A stretch of 64,000 bases of DNA, taken from NCBI GenBank assembly GCA_031119395.1, contig JAVHYA010000018.1, positions 1 through 64,000 of the forward strand, written 5' to 3'. This DNA comes from Pseudomonadota bacterium (lineage in GTDB: Bacteria > Pseudomonadota > Gammaproteobacteria > Burkholderiales > Burkholderiaceae_C). The position numbers and the translations under genes were made by a program. Shown one piece after another: positions 26,423-36,218 of this stretch; the first letter of the stretch is position 1, and each line of letters begins with the position of its first letter. The notes under the pieces are model-generated. The model did not search any database and had not been told where the DNA came from. It saw only the letters and a program-made list of their open reading frames with translations.

Positions 26423-27418
26423 TCAATCGGCCTTGATCCCCGCCTTGGCCACGATCTCCTTCCAGATCTTCTGCTGGGCGGCGATGAAGGCGGCGAACTG
26501 CTCGGGCGTGTCGCCCACGCCCACGGCCGAGTCGTGCGCGAAGCGCTCGGTCACGGCGCTGGCCTTCAAGGCCTTGGCGCTCTCTTCCTGGATGCGCTTG
26601 ACGATGGCGCTGGGCGTGGTCGAGGGCGCGAGCAGGCCATACCACTGCGAGGTCTCGAAGCCCCTGTAGCCGCTCTCGGCGATGGTCGGCACCTCCGGCA
26701 GCGCCGGCACGCGCTGCGCCGAGCCGACCGCCAGCGCCCGCAGCTTGCCGGCCTTGATGAAGGAGGACACGCTGGGCAGGCCGTTCATCGCCACCTGCAC
26801 GCGGCCGGCCAGGAGGTCGGTCATCTGCGGGCCGCTGCCGCGATACGGGATGTGCGTCATGAAGAAGCCGGCCGTGAGCTTGAGGTACTCCATGCTCAGG
26901 TGGCCCGCGCTGCCGTTGCCCGCGGACGAGTAGTTGAGCTTGCCGGGATTGGCCTTGGCGTAGGCGATGAATTCCTTGAAGGTCTTCACCGGCACGTCCG
27001 GATGCACCACCAGCACGTTGGGCACCTTGGCCAGCAGCGTGACGGGCGCGAAGTCGCGGTTCACGTCGTAGGGCTGGTTGGGCAGCATGTAGGGATTGAC
27101 GGCCAGCGTGCCGACATGGCCGAGGATGAGGTTGTAGCCGTCGCCCGGCGAGCGCGCGACTTCCTGCATGGCCACCGTGCCGGCGCCGCCGGGCTTGTTC
27201 TCGACGAACACGCTCTGGCCGAGCTGCTTGCTCAGTTCGGCGGCCACGGCACGCGCGACCACCTCGCTCGATCCGCCCGGCGCGAAGGGCACGACCAGGC
27301 GCACGGCCTTCTGCGGCCACGGCGCGCCCTGGGCGAAGGCGGGCGTGACGGCGCCGGCACCGAACGCGGCCAGTGCGGCGAGCGCTTCGCGGCGTGATGG
27401 GGAATGGGTGATGGTCAT
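26423..27418 (-). CDS. Bug-family (TctC) tripartite tricarboxylate transporter receptor
   Basis: Encodes 331 residues. A Tat-like or Sec signal peptide ([20 protein letters not shown], cleaved near AFAQG) precedes the mature protein, which starts with [20 protein letters not shown], the Bug signature. [17 protein letters not shown] and [18 protein letters not shown] follow. Such proteins bind small carboxylates in the periplasm and usually serve TctAB permeases. No tctA or tctB lies nearby, so this is one of the many orphan Bug receptors typical of Burkholderiales, and the ligand cannot be predicted. It is divergent from mnmA. Confidence 0.93.
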   Translation of the reverse strand: MTITHSPSRREALAALAAFGAGAVTPAFAQGAPWPQKAVRLVVPFAPGGSSEVVARAVAAELSKQLGQSVFVENKPGGAGTVAMQEVARSPGDGYNLILGHVGTLAVNPYMLPNQPYDVNRDFAPVTLLAKVPNVLVVHPDVPVKTFKEFIAYAKANPGKLNYSSAGNGSAGHLSMEYLKLTAGFFMTHIPYRGSGPQMTDLLAGRVQVAMNGLPSVSSFIKAGKLRALAVGSAQRVPALPEVPTIAESGYRGFETSQWYGLLAPSTTPSAIVKRIQEESAKALKASAVTERFAHDSAVGVGDTPEQFAAFIAAQQKIWKEIVAKAGIKAD

Positions 27419-27562
27419 GGGGCTCCTCGTGCGTCCGTCCGTTTATGGGGGTGGCGCGGATTGTGGAAGCGCGGGGCGTTCGCGGCGCGCGTGCTTTCCC
27501 GGGGCCATCGCATTCCCGCAGGACCGACGGACCCATCCCCAAGCGCCGACAATCCACGCCCT

Positions 27563-28672
27563 ATGACCAAACAGCGCGTGGTGGTGGGGCTGTCGGGCGG
27601 CGTGGATTCGGCCGTCACGGCGCACCTGCTCCAACAACAGGGCCACGAGGTCGTCGGCATCTTCATGAAGAACTGGGAGGATGACGACGACAGCGAGTAC
27701 TGCTCGTCCAACATCGACTTCGTCGACGCCGCCAGCGTCGCGGACGTGCTCGGCATCGAGATCGAGCACGTCAACTTCGCGGCCGACTACAAGGACCGCG
27801 TGTTCGCCGAGTTCCTGCGCGAATACCAGGCCGGCCGCACGCCGAATCCCGACGTGCTGTGCAACGCCGAGATCAAGTTCAAGGCCTTCCTCGACCACGC
27901 GATGCGGCTGGGCGCCGAGAAGATCGCCACGGGCCACTATGCGAGGGTGCGCCTGAATCCCGCCACGGGCCTGCACGAACTCCTCAAGGGCCTGGACCCG
28001 GGCAAGGACCAGAGCTACTTCCTGCACCGCCTGAACCAGGCCCAGCTGTCCAAGGCGCTGTTCCCGGTCGGCGAGCTGCACAAGAGCGAGGTGCGCCGCA
28101 TCGCCACCGAGATCGGCCTGCCGGTGGCGGCCAAGAAGGACTCGACCGGCATCTGCTTCATCGGCGAGCGGCCGTTCCGCGAGTTCCTCAACCGCTACAT
28201 CCAGAAGGCACCGGGGCCGATCAAGGACGAGCGCGGCCGCGTGCTGGGCGAGCATCACGGGCTGTCCTTCTACACGCTGGGCCAGCGGCAGGGCCTGGGC
28301 ATCGGCGGCGTGAAGGAAAAAGGCGCGCAACGCGGCGGCGGCGAGCATGCGCCCTGGTTCGTCGCGCGCAAGGACATGGAGAGGAACACGCTGTGGGTGG
28401 TGCAGGGCCACGACCACCCATGGCTGCTGTCGAACGCGCTGTCGGCGCAGGACGCGAGCTGGGTCGCCGGCACGCCGCCCGCCGCGGGCAGCTACGGCAC
28501 GAAGACGCGCTACCGCCAGGCCGACGCGCCGGGCACGCTGACGATGGACGGTGCGCACGCGTTCCGGCTCGACTTCCCGCAGCCGCAATGGGCCGTGACG
28601 CCGGGCCAGTCGGCCGTGCTGTACGACGGCGAGGTGTGCCTGGGTGGCGGGGTGATTGCCTCGGCGACCTGA
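27563..28672 (+). CDS. mnmA: tRNA-specific 2-thiouridylase
   Basis: Encodes 369 residues. The PP-loop [18 protein letters not shown] near the N-terminus binds ATP. The two catalytic cysteines are visible: Cys100 in [12 protein letters not shown] and Cys198 in [12 protein letters not shown]. MnmA transfers sulfur to U34 of tRNAs for Lys, Glu and Gln. The start ATG 27563 gives the family-length protein; the frame is open further upstream but not conserved. It stands alone and ends at a bidirectional terminator facing the NUDIX gene. Confidence 0.96.
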   Translation: MTKQRVVVGLSGGVDSAVTAHLLQQQGHEVVGIFMKNWEDDDDSEYCSSNIDFVDAASVADVLGIEIEHVNFAADYKDRVFAEFLREYQAGRTPNPDVLCNAEIKFKAFLDHAMRLGAEKIATGHYARVRLNPATGLHELLKGLDPGKDQSYFLHRLNQAQLSKALFPVGELHKSEVRRIATEIGLPVAAKKDSTGICFIGERPFREFLNRYIQKAPGPIKDERGRVLGEHHGLSFYTLGQRQGLGIGGVKEKGAQRGGGEHAPWFVARKDMERNTLWVVQGHDHPWLLSNALSAQDASWVAGTPPAAGSYGTKTRYRQADAPGTLTMDGAHAFRLDFPQPQWAVTPGQSAVLYDGEVCLGGGVIASAT

Positions 28673-28727
28673 GTCGCGCCCCAATTGCCGGGACTCGCCC
28701 TGGCAATTCCCTGTCGTGAACGAGGCG

Positions 28728-28766
28728 CTGGCGCCCGGCCACCGGGCGCCAGCCGCTATCTTTTTT
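28728..28766. terminator. Strong hairpin terminator between mnmA and NUDIX gene
   Basis: CTGGCGCCCGG (28728-28738) and CCGGGCGCCAG (28742-28752) form a perfect 11-bp stem with a 3-nt loop, followed by GCTATC and a run of six T. GCTA and TAGC flank the T-run, the second-hairpin signature of the dispersed repeat family. It would end the plus-strand mnmA transcript, and in the other direction may stop the minus-strand operon. Confidence 0.8.
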
Positions 28767-29274
28767 GTAGCAACCCGACCGACGCGTCGACGTGGAAGAG
28801 TTCGAGCGGGTAGCGCTGGCCCGCCAGGTGGTCCTCCACGCACTGCAGCAGCAGCGGGCTGCGGTGGCGCTCGGTGCTGGCGCGGATCTCGTCGGGCGTC
28901 ATCCACAGCGTGCGCACGATCCCTTCGTCGAGCGCGCGGCCCGGCTCCTGGTCGCCCAGCTCGCCGGTGAAGGCGAAGCGCAGGTAGGTGATGTCGGTGT
29001 CGCCCGCATCGCCGGGCGTGGAACGCTCGAAGCGCGCCATGTACACGCCGACCAGGGCCGTGGGCGTGAAATGGTGGGCCGTCTCCTCGAGCGCCTCGCG
29101 CGCACAGCCCTCGGCCGGCGACTCGCCGGGGTCCAGGTGGCCGGCCGGCGTGTTGAGCTTCAGGCCGTGGTCGGTGTGTTCTTCCACCAGGAGGTAGCGG
29201 CCGCCCTGCTCGATGATGGCGGCCACCGTGACGTTGGGGCGCCAGCGCGGCGCGCTCGCCGGGGCGGCGTTCAT
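28756..29274 (-). CDS. NUDIX hydrolase
   Basis: Encodes 172 residues. After RPNVTVAAIIEQGGRYLLVE the NUDIX box runs from AGHLDPGESPAEG to REALEETA, matching GX5EX7REUXEEXG except that the last glycine is alanine. The catalytic glutamates are intact. The fold hydrolyses nucleoside-diphosphate-linked substrates. In E. coli the NUDIX phosphatase gene nudJ adjoins mnmA, and here a NUDIX gene again lies next to mnmA, but converging on it. ATG 29274 overlaps the DUF4019 stop by 4 nt (ATGA), so it is the last gene of the response-regulator operon. Substrate not predictable. Confidence 0.88.
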   Translation of the reverse strand: MNAAPASAPRWRPNVTVAAIIEQGGRYLLVEEHTDHGLKLNTPAGHLDPGESPAEGCAREALEETAHHFTPTALVGVYMARFERSTPGDAGDTDITYLRFAFTGELGDQEPGRALDEGIVRTLWMTPDEIRASTERHRSPLLLQCVEDHLAGQRYPLELFHVDASVGLLQKR

Positions 29275-29726
29275 CGCACCACGTACCCGCTGAAGCGCCA
29301 GGTGCCGTCTCGGTCGAGGTGGAAGGAGATCAGCTCGCGCGCATTGCCGCTGGTGCGGTTGGCGAAGCGCGTCTCGTACTCGATGCTGACGTACTGGCCC
29401 GCCAGGTCGGGGTCCTCGTTGTTCACGGCCTGCCGGTTCACCGCCACCCAGGTGCGCTGCTGGGGCGCGCCCAGCGGCGTGCGGGCCTGCGTGATCTGGC
29501 GGACGAAATCGGGCCGCGTCACGCGCTTCTTGGCGCCGGGCGCCGCACCGTCCCACAGCTCGCCGGTGTTGCCGGTGTCGATCATCTGGATCACCTCGAG
29601 GCCGCCGCGGATCATCGCGGTGGCGTCGATGTCCTGCGCCCGGGCGAGGCCGGCGAGCACGAACAGCAAGCCGGCCGCCCACCACAGGCGTTTGCAGGTC
29701 GGAACGAAGTTCATCGGGATGTTCAT
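29271..29726 (-). CDS. DUF4019-type secreted protein
   Basis: Encodes 151 residues with a signal peptide (LWWAAGLLFVLAGLARAQD, cleavage after ARA). The mature part, with MIDTGNTGELWDGAAPGAKK, QRTWVAVNRQ, YVSIEYETRFANR and a terminal DGTWRFSGYVVR, looks like the DUF4019 family of small exported proteins with unknown role. It is coupled by 4-nt ATGA overlaps to the kinase remnant before it and the NUDIX gene after it. The family resemblance is by eye. Periplasmic or surface location is supported by the signal peptide. Confidence 0.8.
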   Translation of the reverse strand: MNIPMNFVPTCKRLWWAAGLLFVLAGLARAQDIDATAMIRGGLEVIQMIDTGNTGELWDGAAPGAKKRVTRPDFVRQITQARTPLGAPQQRTWVAVNRQAVNNEDPDLAGQYVSIEYETRFANRTSGNARELISFHLDRDGTWRFSGYVVR

Positions 29727-29968
29727 TCGGGTTCGGCGGTCATGGCGGCCGGTTCGGCCTCGGTGGGTTTGGGCAGCACCCGGGTCGCGGTGCTGCCCGC
29801 GTCGACGGCACGGTCGATCTCGACCGTGCCGCCGTGGCGCTGCACCACGGTGCGCACCAGCGGCAGGCCCAGCCCACGCCGTGCACCTCGTGGGTGTCGC
29901 GGTGCAGCCGGTGGAAGGGCTGGAACAGCTGCGACTGTAGCGCCGGCGCGATGCGGCGCGCCGTTCAT
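29723..29968 (-). pseudogene. Remnant of a sensor histidine kinase (ATP-binding C-terminus)
   Basis: An 81-codon frame starts at ATG 29968, overlapping the response-regulator stop, and ends overlapping the DUF4019 start, both as ATGA. Its C-terminal half, GLGLPLVRTVVQRHGGTVEI, is the G2 box and end of a HATPase domain. Its N-terminal half is out of frame: in the neighbouring frame the same DNA reads LFQPFHRLHRDTHEVHGVG, the preceding kinase segment. Adding one base near 29872 would join the two as HGVGLGLPLV. The dimerisation and phospho-acceptor region and the N box are absent altogether. So this is a kinase reduced to about 80 residues and then frameshifted. It may still be translated to keep the downstream genes coupled. 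A sequencing error could explain the one-base shift but not the large deletion. Confidence 0.75.
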
Positions 29969-30693
29969 GGCGAGGTGCTGAGGGCGTCCGGCCGGGAGTT
30001 CAGCGCGTCGCCATCGATGGCCTCGAGCCGGTAGCCCAGGCCATAGATGGCAGACAGCAGGAAGCCGTTGTTCGGCCGCAGGTCCAGCTTGGTGCGCAGG
30101 CGAGAGATGTGGGTGTCGAGCGAGCGCGACGGCGCTTCCGGCCCCTGGCCCCACACCGCTTCGCGCAGGTGCTCGCGCGAGAGCAAGCGCCCCATGTTCT
30201 GGAACAGGAACAGCGCGAGTTCGTACTCGCGGTGCTTCAGCTCGAGCGGTTCGCCGTTGACGTGCAGCGTGCGGGAGTGCGGGAAGAAGTGGTAGGGCCC
30301 GAACACCACTTCGGTCTCATGCAGGGCCGGATAGGCGCGGCGCAGCAGCGCCTGCGTGCGGGCCGAGAGCTCGCCCACCCGGATCGGCTTGGGCATGAAG
30401 TCGTCGGCCCCCACGCCCAGCGCCTCGACCATGTCGGCCACTTCGCGCCGGTTGGTCACGAACAGGATGGGGATGCGGTTGAGCAGCTCCTCCCGGATCG
30501 TCCGGACCACCGCCGGGCCCGCCATGTCGGGCAGGCTCCAGTCGAGGATGAGGAGGTCGAAAGTCTCCTGGCGCAGCGCCCTCAGCAGGGCCTTGCCTTC
30601 GGCGAAACCATGGCACTCGTGTCCGAGGCCTTCCATCGTGAGCCGGATCAGTTCGAGCTGAGTCGGCTCGTCGTCGAGCGCGGCGATACGCAT
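29965..30693 (-). CDS. OmpR/PhoB-family response regulator
   Basis: Encodes 242 residues. The receiver domain has the acidic pair in IAALDDEP, the phosphorylated Asp in DLLILDWSLPDM (about 51) and Lys in FMPKPIRVGEL. The winged-helix output domain has LELKHREYELALFLFQNMGR and SLDTHISRLRTKLDLRPNNG. ATG 30693 has a GGGAGA ribosome site. The expected partner kinase is present only as a remnant directly downstream, so the regulator must be an orphan, be phosphorylated by another kinase, or act unphosphorylated. Its operon partners (DUF4019 protein, NUDIX hydrolase) do not reveal its regulon. Confidence 0.93.
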   Translation of the reverse strand: MRIAALDDEPTQLELIRLTMEGLGHECHGFAEGKALLRALRQETFDLLILDWSLPDMAGPAVVRTIREELLNRIPILFVTNRREVADMVEALGVGADDFMPKPIRVGELSARTQALLRRAYPALHETEVVFGPYHFFPHSRTLHVNGEPLELKHREYELALFLFQNMGRLLSREHLREAVWGQGPEAPSRSLDTHISRLRTKLDLRPNNGFLLSAIYGLGYRLEAIDGDALNSRPDALSTSP

Positions 30694-30775
30694 ACCGTTT
30701 TCTCCCTGACTTTGTGAACTCGGAAGTCTAGGTGGGGCCACGGATGTGAACAATCGATCCACGTTTGTAACCGCC
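30694..30775 (-). promoter_or_regulatory. Candidate promoter and direct repeats before the response regulator
   Basis: On the minus strand TTGTTC, 17 nt, TAGACT is a plausible sigma-70 promoter upstream of ATG 30693. On the plus strand three similar heptamers, TTGTGAAC (30712), ATGTGAAC (30744) and TTTGTAAC (30764), are spaced about 32 and 20 nt apart, near whole helical turns, as expected for OmpR-type regulators. Autoregulation is a guess. Confidence 0.35.
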
Positions 30776-30877
30776 AACTTGTGCACGGATTCGCGGGGCC
30801 GGCTTGCCGAAATACGACGGAATGTTGAATACGCCCGGCCTACATCCCACCAGGGAACGCTTCGGCCGATTGCGCTT

Positions 30878-31099
30878 CGCCGTCGGCGCGGCGGCAGCAC
30901 CCGCATCCACATGGGCCAGAACGCGATCGCCCTGGGTGGCGCGGCCGACCCGTTCGACGCCGTCAGCGTCGGCACCGGCACGGACACGCGCGTGCTGATC
31001 CCCTCCCTGGCGCCCGACCGCCGGGTCGGCGTCCTTGTGCAAGCGCGCGCCGACGCACCCGCCGAGGCCGTCGCCGCCCACTCGGCTGCTATGAATTAG
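30878..31099 (+). pseudogene. Possible gene remnant in the 540-nt gap before pntA
   Basis: The stretch from 30694 to 31232 has no complete recognisable gene. From about 30878 to the TAG at 31099 one plus-strand frame shows strong G/C third positions like real genes here, reading HMGQNAIALGGAADPFDAV and later RVLIPSLAPDRRVGVLVQ. Upstream of about 30870 the same frame loses the codon bias. The segment DTRVLIPSLAPDRRVGVLVQ faintly recalls the last strands of serine beta-lactamase-like hydrolases, but I would not assign it. It may be the 3' end of a gene lost by deletion. Confidence 0.3.
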
Positions 31100-31131
31100 A
31101 TAGCTGCCTGCGCCCATCCCATGGGCGCTGC
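31088..31131 (-). repeat. Two-hairpin intergenic repeat before pntA
   Basis: GCTAT (31088-31092) pairs with ATAGC (31100-31104), and GCGCCCAT (31110-31117) pairs with ATGGGCGC (31121-31128). This is the dispersed element in reverse orientation, with both stems present. It directly follows the possible gene remnant. Confidence 0.7.
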
Positions 31132-31232
31132 AGCCCGATTTCGCTCTAGAAAACGGGCGACAGGGGGCCTCTGTCATCTTCATGTAAGCTCGCCCCGAGT
31201 TCGCGACAGCCCGTCGCCTCGAGGAGACTTCC

Positions 31233-32873
31233 ATGCAGACAGACAACCCTGCCGCGACGACGGCGGGTGAATCCCGTGTTGCCGTCCCCCCGCAACGCAT
31301 CGGCGTGCCGCGCGAGATCTTCGCCGGCGAGAAGCGCGTGGCGACGGTGCCGGACGTGGTCGAGAAACTCATCAAGCTGGGCTTTCGCGTCGCCGTGGAA
31401 ACGGGCGCCGGCGAGGCGGCGAACTTCAGCGACGAGGCGTACCGCGCCGCCGGCGCCGAGATCGTGCCCGATGCCGCGACGCTCTGGGCCGGCGCCGACA
31501 TCGTCTTCAAGGTCCGCCCCCCCACTGCCAACGAAGTGGCGCTGATGCGCGAGGGCGGCACGCTGGTCGACTTCATCTGGCCGGCGCAGAACCCCGAGCT
31601 GATGCAGCAGCTGGCCGCACGCCATGCGACCGTGCTGGCCATCGACTGCCTGCCGCGCACGCTGAGCCGGGCGCAGAAGATGGACGCGCTGACCTCCACC
31701 GCCGGCGTGTCGGGCTACCGCGCGGTGATCGAGGCGGCCAACGCCTTCGGCCGCTTCTTCAACGGCCAGATCACGGCCGCGGGCAAGGTGCCGCCGGCCA
31801 AGGTCTTCATCGCCGGCGCCGGCGTCGCGGGCCTTGCGGCCATCGGCACCGCCGCCAACCTGGGCGCCATCGTGCGCGCCAACGACACGCGCGCCGAGGT
31901 GGCCGACCAGGTCAAGTCGCTGGGCGGCGAGTTCGTCAAGGTCGACTACGACGAGGAAGGCTCCGGCGGCGGCGGCTACGCCAAGGTGATGAGCGAAGGC
32001 TTCCAGGCCGCGCAGCGCAAGATGTACGCGGAGCAGGCCAAGGACGCGGACATCATCATCACCACGGCCCTGATCCCCGGCAAGCCGGCACCCAAGCTCA
32101 TCACCGCCGAGATGGTGCAGTCGATGAAGCCCGGCAGCGTGATCGTCGACATGGCGGCCGAACAGGGCGGCAACTGCGAACTCACCGTGCCCGGCGAGGC
32201 CGTGGTGCGCCATGGCGTGACCATCGTCGGCTACACCGACCTCGCCTCGCGGCTGGCCAAGCAGTCGTCCACGCTCTACGCCACCAACCTCCTGCGCCTG
32301 ACCGAGGAGCTGTGCAAGGCCAAGGACGGCGTCGCCGTCGTCAACATGGACGATGACGCGATCCGCGGCCTCACCGTGGTCAAGGACGGCGCCATCACCT
32401 GGCCCGCGCCGCCGCTCAAGCAGGCGCCGGCGCCGGCACCCAAGGCCGCCGCCGCGCCGGTCGAGCAGAAGAAGGGCGGCCACGGCCATGGCAGCGCCGG
32501 CCCGATGCCCGCGAAGACGCTCGCCATCCTCTTCGCGGTCGCGGCCGTGGCCTTCTGGTTCATCGGCGCCTTCGCGCCCGCCGCCTTCCTCGGCCACTTC
32601 ACGGTCTTCGTGCTGGCCTGCTTCATCGGCTACATGGTGGTGTGGAACGTCACGCCCGCGCTGCACACGCCGCTGATGAGCGTGACCAACGCCATCTCCA
32701 GCATCATCGCGATCGGCGCGCTGGTGCAGATCGCGCCGCCGGCGCTGGGCGTCAACGGCCGGCCCGACGGGCTGATCCAGTGGCTGGCCTTCGCCGCGCT
32801 GGTGCTCACGGCCGTCAACATGTTCGGTGGCTTCGCGGTCACGCGCCGCATGCTGGCGATGTTCCGCAAATAA
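31233..32873 (+). CDS. pntA: NAD(P) transhydrogenase subunit alpha
   Basis: Encodes 546 residues, the full-length fused form. The N-terminal domain I ([20 protein letters not shown] to the NAD-binding fold [21 protein letters not shown]) is followed by an Ala/Pro/Lys/His-rich linker (about 392-425) and four membrane helices ([20 protein letters not shown] onward). It binds NAD(H). With PntB it uses the proton gradient to reduce NADP from NADH in the inner membrane. ATG 31233 has a GGAGA ribosome site 11 nt upstream. pntB starts 31 nt after the stop. Confidence 0.96.
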   Translation: MQTDNPAATTAGESRVAVPPQRIGVPREIFAGEKRVATVPDVVEKLIKLGFRVAVETGAGEAANFSDEAYRAAGAEIVPDAATLWAGADIVFKVRPPTANEVALMREGGTLVDFIWPAQNPELMQQLAARHATVLAIDCLPRTLSRAQKMDALTSTAGVSGYRAVIEAANAFGRFFNGQITAAGKVPPAKVFIAGAGVAGLAAIGTAANLGAIVRANDTRAEVADQVKSLGGEFVKVDYDEEGSGGGGYAKVMSEGFQAAQRKMYAEQAKDADIIITTALIPGKPAPKLITAEMVQSMKPGSVIVDMAAEQGGNCELTVPGEAVVRHGVTIVGYTDLASRLAKQSSTLYATNLLRLTEELCKAKDGVAVVNMDDDAIRGLTVVKDGAITWPAPPLKQAPAPAPKAAAAPVEQKKGGHGHGSAGPMPAKTLAILFAVAAVAFWFIGAFAPAAFLGHFTVFVLACFIGYMVVWNVTPALHTPLMSVTNAISSIIAIGALVQIAPPALGVNGRPDGLIQWLAFAALVLTAVNMFGGFAVTRRMLAMFRK

Positions 32874-32904
32874 CGACAAGAAGAAGAACGAGGAGCACAC
32901 CCAC

Positions 32905-34314
<1,410 letters not shown>

Positions 34315-34358
34315 CCGCGGGCGCACGCAAAAGCCGTTTGCTATTGTTCCTGTCGCTG

Positions 34359-34379
34359 GGCGCCCGTTCGAAGGGCGCC
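34359..34379 (+). terminator. Hairpin between pntB and fadD
   Basis: GGCGCCC (34359-34365) and GGGCGCC (34373-34379) form a 7-bp stem with a TTCG-containing loop. The preceding TTTGCTATTG recalls the second-stem motif of the repeat family. There is no long T-run, so termination may be partial. Confidence 0.5.
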
Positions 34380-34411
34380 GCAGCGCGATTTTCCAGTTGG
34401 AGACAGAGAAG

Positions 34412-36088
34412 ATGACCGACCGCCCTTGGCTCAGCAGCTACCCGCCCGGCGTACCCGCCGACATCGACGCCGGCCAGTACGGCTCGCTCGTGGCGCTGAT
34501 GGAGGAGAGCTTCAAGAAGTACGCCGACCGCACGGCCTACGCCTTCATGGGCAAGGACATCAGCTTCGCCGACACCGATCGCCAGAGCCGTGCCTTCGCG
34601 GCCTACCTGCAGGGCCTGGGCCTCGCGAAGGGCGACCGCGTGGCGGTCATGATGCCCAACTGCCCGCAGTACCCGGTGGCCGTGGCGGCCATCCTGCGCG
34701 CGGGCCTGATCCTGGTGAACGTGAACCCGCTGTACACCGCGCGCGAGCTGGAGCACCAGCTCAAGGACTCCGGTGCCAAGGCGATCGTCATCATGGAGAA
34801 CTTCGCCACCACGCTGCAGCAGGCCATCGGCCACTCGCAGGTCAAGCACGTGGTGCTGGCCGCGATGGGCGACCGGCTCGGCCTCGTCAAGGGCGCGATC
34901 GTCAACTACGTGCTGCGCAACGTGAAGAAGATGGTGCCGGCCTACTCGCTGCCCGGTGCGGTGCGCTTCAACGATGCGCTGTCGCAGGGCGCGAATCGCG
35001 AACTGAAGGCGCCGGCCATCGGCCCCGACGACGTGGCCGTGCTGCAGTACACCGGCGGCACCACCGGCGTGAGCAAGGGCGCCGTGCTCCTGCACCGCAA
35101 CGTGATCGCCAACGTGCTGCAGTCCGAGGCCTGGAACCAGCCCGTGATGGACCGCGTGCCGCAGGGCGAGCAGCCCACCAGCGTGTGCGCGCTGCCGCTG
35201 TACCACATCTTCGCGTTCACGGTGGGCATGATGCTGTGCATGCGCACGGGCGGGAAGCTCATCCTCATCCCCAACCCGCGCGACCTGGCCGCCACGCTCA
35301 AGGAACTGAGCAAGCACACGATCCACAGCTTCCCGGCCGTCAACACGCTGTTCAACGGCCTGGCCAACCACCCCGACTTCAACACCGTCGACTGGAGCCA
35401 CCTGAAGATCTCGGTCGGCGGCGGCATGGCGGTGCAGGGCGCCGTGGCCAAGCTGTGGCTCGACAAGACCGGCTGTCCCGTGTGCGAGGGCTACGGCCTG
35501 TCGGAAACCTCGCCGTCGGCCAGCTGCAACCCGACCACCAGCAAGGAATACACCGGCACCATCGGCGTGCCGCTGCCCAGCACCTACTTCAAGCTGCTGG
35601 ACGACGACGGCCACGAGGTGCCGCTGGGCGAGCGCGGCGAGATCGCCATCAAGGGCCCGCAGGTGATGGCCGGCTACTGGCAGCGCCCCGACGAGACCGC
35701 CAAGGTCATGACCGCCGACGGCTACTTCAAGACCGGCGACGTCGGCACCGTCGACGAGCGCGGCTTCTTCAAGATCGTCGACCGCAAGAAGGACATGGTG
35801 CTGGTCAGCGGCTTCAACGTCTACCCGAACGAGGTCGAGGACGTGGTGGCGACGCTCGACGGCGTGCTCGAGTGTGCCGTCGTCGGCGTGCCCGACGAGA
35901 AGACCGGCGAGGCCGTGAAGCTCGTCATCGTCAAGAAGAACCCCGAGCTCACCGAGGAGCAGGTCAAGGCCTTCTGCCGCGCCAACCTCACCGGCTACAA
36001 GCAGCCCAGGGTGATCGAGTTCCGCACCGAGATGCCCAAGACGCCCGTGGGCAAGATCCTGCGGCGCGAGCTGCGCGACAAGAAGTAG
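34412..36088 (+). CDS. fadD: Long-chain fatty-acid-CoA ligase
   Basis: Encodes 558 residues of the AMP-binding (ANL) family. The P-loop YTGGTTGVSKGA (about 213), the VCEGYGLSETSPSAS signature (about 361) and the hinge/C-terminal DRKKDMVLVSGFNVYPNEVE with the catalytic Lys in PKTPVGKILRRELRDKK are intact. The length and overall pattern match FadD, which activates long-chain fatty acids for beta-oxidation. The start ATG 34412 lies 8 nt after GGAGA; a TTG 15 nt upstream is less likely. A strong terminator follows. A second, more distant acyl-CoA ligase lies downstream at 38805. Confidence 0.92.
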   Translation: MTDRPWLSSYPPGVPADIDAGQYGSLVALMEESFKKYADRTAYAFMGKDISFADTDRQSRAFAAYLQGLGLAKGDRVAVMMPNCPQYPVAVAAILRAGLILVNVNPLYTARELEHQLKDSGAKAIVIMENFATTLQQAIGHSQVKHVVLAAMGDRLGLVKGAIVNYVLRNVKKMVPAYSLPGAVRFNDALSQGANRELKAPAIGPDDVAVLQYTGGTTGVSKGAVLLHRNVIANVLQSEAWNQPVMDRVPQGEQPTSVCALPLYHIFAFTVGMMLCMRTGGKLILIPNPRDLAATLKELSKHTIHSFPAVNTLFNGLANHPDFNTVDWSHLKISVGGGMAVQGAVAKLWLDKTGCPVCEGYGLSETSPSASCNPTTSKEYTGTIGVPLPSTYFKLLDDDGHEVPLGERGEIAIKGPQVMAGYWQRPDETAKVMTADGYFKTGDVGTVDERGFFKIVDRKKDMVLVSGFNVYPNEVEDVVATLDGVLECAVVGVPDEKTGEAVKLVIVKKNPELTEEQVKAFCRANLTGYKQPRVIEFRTEMPKTPVGKILRRELRDKK

Positions 36089-36115
36089 CCTCGTCGTTTC
36101 GAGCCGAATCGGCCC

Positions 36116-36153
36116 GGAGCGCCCGCGCAGCTTGCGCGAGGCGCTCTTTTTTT
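36116..36153 (+). terminator. Intrinsic terminator after fadD
   Basis: GAGCGCC (36117-36123) pairs with GGCGCTC (36140-36146), an inner CGCGCA...TGCGCG stem extends it, and seven or eight T follow. CATAGC just after the T-run again resembles the repeat-family signature. This is the clearest intrinsic terminator on the plus strand. Confidence 0.85.
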
Positions 36154-36218
36154 CATAGCAATCGCGATCCGTGGCACAGTCGTCGGGTTGCTCCGCCCAC
36201 CCAGAAGGAAGACACGAG

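Noticed and set aside
30804-30998. A 64-codon plus-strand frame overlapping the possible gene remnant.
   Set aside because: It is the out-of-frame shadow of the better-biased frame that ends at 31099; its product is Arg/Ala/Thr-rich without pattern.
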